NCBI GenBank assembly: GCA_027365525.1 | Contig: DAHXMJ010000020.1 | Span: 1 to 53,771, forward strand | Direction: 5' to 3' | From: Acidithiobacillus sp. | Lineage (GTDB): Bacteria; Pseudomonadota; Gammaproteobacteria; Acidithiobacillales; Acidithiobacillaceae | DNA length: 53,771 bases | Shown here: in pieces, positions 52,286 through 53,771 of the stretch | Numbering within the stretch: the first letter of the stretch is position 1 | How the letters are laid out: each line of letters opens with the position of its first letter | Program-made: the position numbers and the translations under genes | Notes under the pieces: model-generated | The model's input: the letters and a program-made list of their open reading frames with translations, nothing else | Databases searched by the model: none | Told to the model about the DNA's origin: nothing

Positions 52286-53771
52286 TGTCCTCCATGGCCG
52301 GCAGGGAACGCGTTCTCCCGGCACAGGGCACACCGGAGCGGCGGCTCCTGGGCATTGGCTCCTACCGTCTCCTCATCGCTGCAACCCTTGTCATTCTTTT
52401 CCATCTGCCCAAGGGATCCATACCGGTCCTGGCGGACACGAATACGCATGCCCTGCGGATCATTGGGCTCGTTTCCATTGTCTGGAGCTTCCTCTACCTG
52501 CTGCTGTTGCGCTTTTCCCTGCCCGCCCTTTCCGGCCCCTGGCGCAACGGAATACCGGTAGCCATGGATACCGCCCTGGTGATTGCCCTGCTCCATTACA
52601 GCGACGGTCTCACAGGGCCCTTTGCGATCCTTCCCCTTCTACTGCTGGTATCCACCGCCCATGTCCTGCGCGGCAGGGCAACCTTCCTTTACGTTTCCGT
52701 CCTGGTAGTCCTGCTTCTCGCGGTCACCTTCCTGGACACGGGCAGAATCCTTCACGCCCCCCCAATTGGACAGATCTTTGTCTACCTGCTGGCCCTCCTC
52801 GCGATCGCCTTTCTGGCAGACAGTCTTGTCCGAAGCCTGGAGCGCAGTGACCGTCTTGCACGCCAGCGGGGCAGGGAAATCCTGGACCTGAACGTACTTA
52901 ACCAGGAAATCATCCAGCAGGTGGACTCTGGCATACTGGTCCTGGATCGCCAGAACCGCGTTGTCCTCAGCAACCCTGCCGCGCAGCGCATGACCGGGTA
53001 TGAAAACTGGAAAAATCTCCCCGTGGCCCTAGACCTGGTCCAGCCACGCCTTGCACTGGCCCTGCGCCAGCATGGCAGCCAGACCGATTCCGAACTGAGC
53101 GTTGCCATCGGGGGGAAATCCACCGCAGATGCCTATACTCTCCTGATGCGGGCCATAGCCCTGCCGCAGGGCCCCTACCGGCTGCTGATTCTCCAGGACG
53201 CTACAGCCCTGCGTGAACGGCAGCGGGAGGTCCAGATGGCCGCGCTGGGACGTCTGGCAGCCAATATTGCCCATGAAATCCGCAATCCACTCAGTGCGGT
53301 CCGGCACGCCAACCAGCTCCTGGAAGAGCTGGTTACGGAACCGGGATCCCTGCATCTTTTCCATATCATCGAACGGGAAACCCTGCGTATCAGCCGGATC
53401 ATTGATTCTGTCCTGGAAATGGCGCGGCCCACCCCCGCGCATCCGGAGCCCATCAATGCCAGCAGCTGGCTGCCGGTCATGATCCAGCAGCTTCAGGAAG
53501 ACCCGACTCTGGCCCGTCTGGACATTGACCTCCATTTCCCGCCGGCCCCCCCCGTCCTGTTTGCCGACCCGGAACACCTGCGACAGATCTTTACCAATCT
53601 CCTGGCCAACGCGGCCCTGCATGGTGGCATCCAGGAAAACAAGATCCCGGTGGACATCCATATCGGCCGGGCCGACCACGAGGGAAGAATTCTTGTTACT
53701 GTCCGCGACCATGGAGCCGGCATCCCGGCAGACCTCATGGAACGCATATTTGAACCTTTTTTTACCACGGT
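52285..53771 (+). CDS. pilS: Sensor histidine kinase, PilS-like (truncated by window end)
   Basis: Open frame from ATG 52285; N-terminal TM helices, PAS-like DSGILVLDRQNRVVLSNPAAQRMTG, H-box AANIAHEIRNPLSAVRHANQLL. Confidence 0.85.
   Translation, partial: MSSMAGRERVLPAQGTPERRLLGIGSYRLLIAATLVILFHLPKGSIPVLADTNTHALRIIGLVSIVWSFLYLLLLRFSLPALSGPWRNGIPVAMDTALVIALLHYSDGLTGPFAILPLLLLVSTAHVLRGRATFLYVSVLVVLLLAVTFLDTGRILHAPPIGQIFVYLLALLAIAFLADSLVRSLERSDRLARQRGREILDLNVLNQEIIQQVDSGILVLDRQNRVVLSNPAAQRMTGYENWKNLPVALDLVQPRLALALRQHGSQTDSELSVAIGGKSTADAYTLLMRAIALPQGPYRLLILQDATALRERQREVQMAALGRLAANIAHEIRNPLSAVRHANQLLEELVTEPGSLHLFHIIERETLRISRIIDSVLEMARPTPAHPEPINASSWLPVMIQQLQEDPTLARLDIDLHFPPAPPVLFADPEHLRQIFTNLLANAALHGGIQENKIPVDIHIGRADHEGRILVTVRDHGAGIPADLMERIFEPFFTT

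Overview
The window is high-GC and looks like a gammaproteobacterial/Acidithiobacillia-type chromosome; this taxonomic guess is inference from gene content only. Most of it is dense housekeeping sequence: polX, rsmI-lpoA, a gmhA-hldC fusion, a FAD-linked oxidase, an RMD1/DUF155 protein, waaF, an OprD-like porin, hemN, midA-like, pteridine reductase, NifU-domain, rimO, folK/folB, plsY, speD, mlaFEDCB, pdxA, rsmA, argS, an EmrB-like MFS gene with a divergent LysR, prmB, two ExoIII paralogues, rlmJ, hemH, slyD, anmK, aroE, pilB and pilS (cut by the window end). The main accessory feature is a ~6.6 kb integrative island inserted in the 3' part of a tRNA-Phe gene. It is bounded by 45-bp direct repeats at 5075-5119 and 11660-11704 (one mismatch), and the displaced tRNA terminator still lies outside the distal repeat. 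The island carries a tyrosine recombinase, a RES/Xre toxin-antitoxin pair, a Fic protein behind an AT-rich palindrome, a decayed AAA+ ATPase, uncharacterised small ORFs and a possible second tRNA-3'-end remnant. Other points of interest are a single-base frameshift that splits a globin-coupled EAL gene, the GmhA-HldC fusion with an internal G9 tract, a C11 tract in an MFS exporter gene, a perfect 22-bp palindrome between that exporter and its LysR neighbour, and a ferrochelatase with no canonical start codon. No CRISPR array or rRNA was seen. All calls come from reading the sequence and ORF track; no database search was run.
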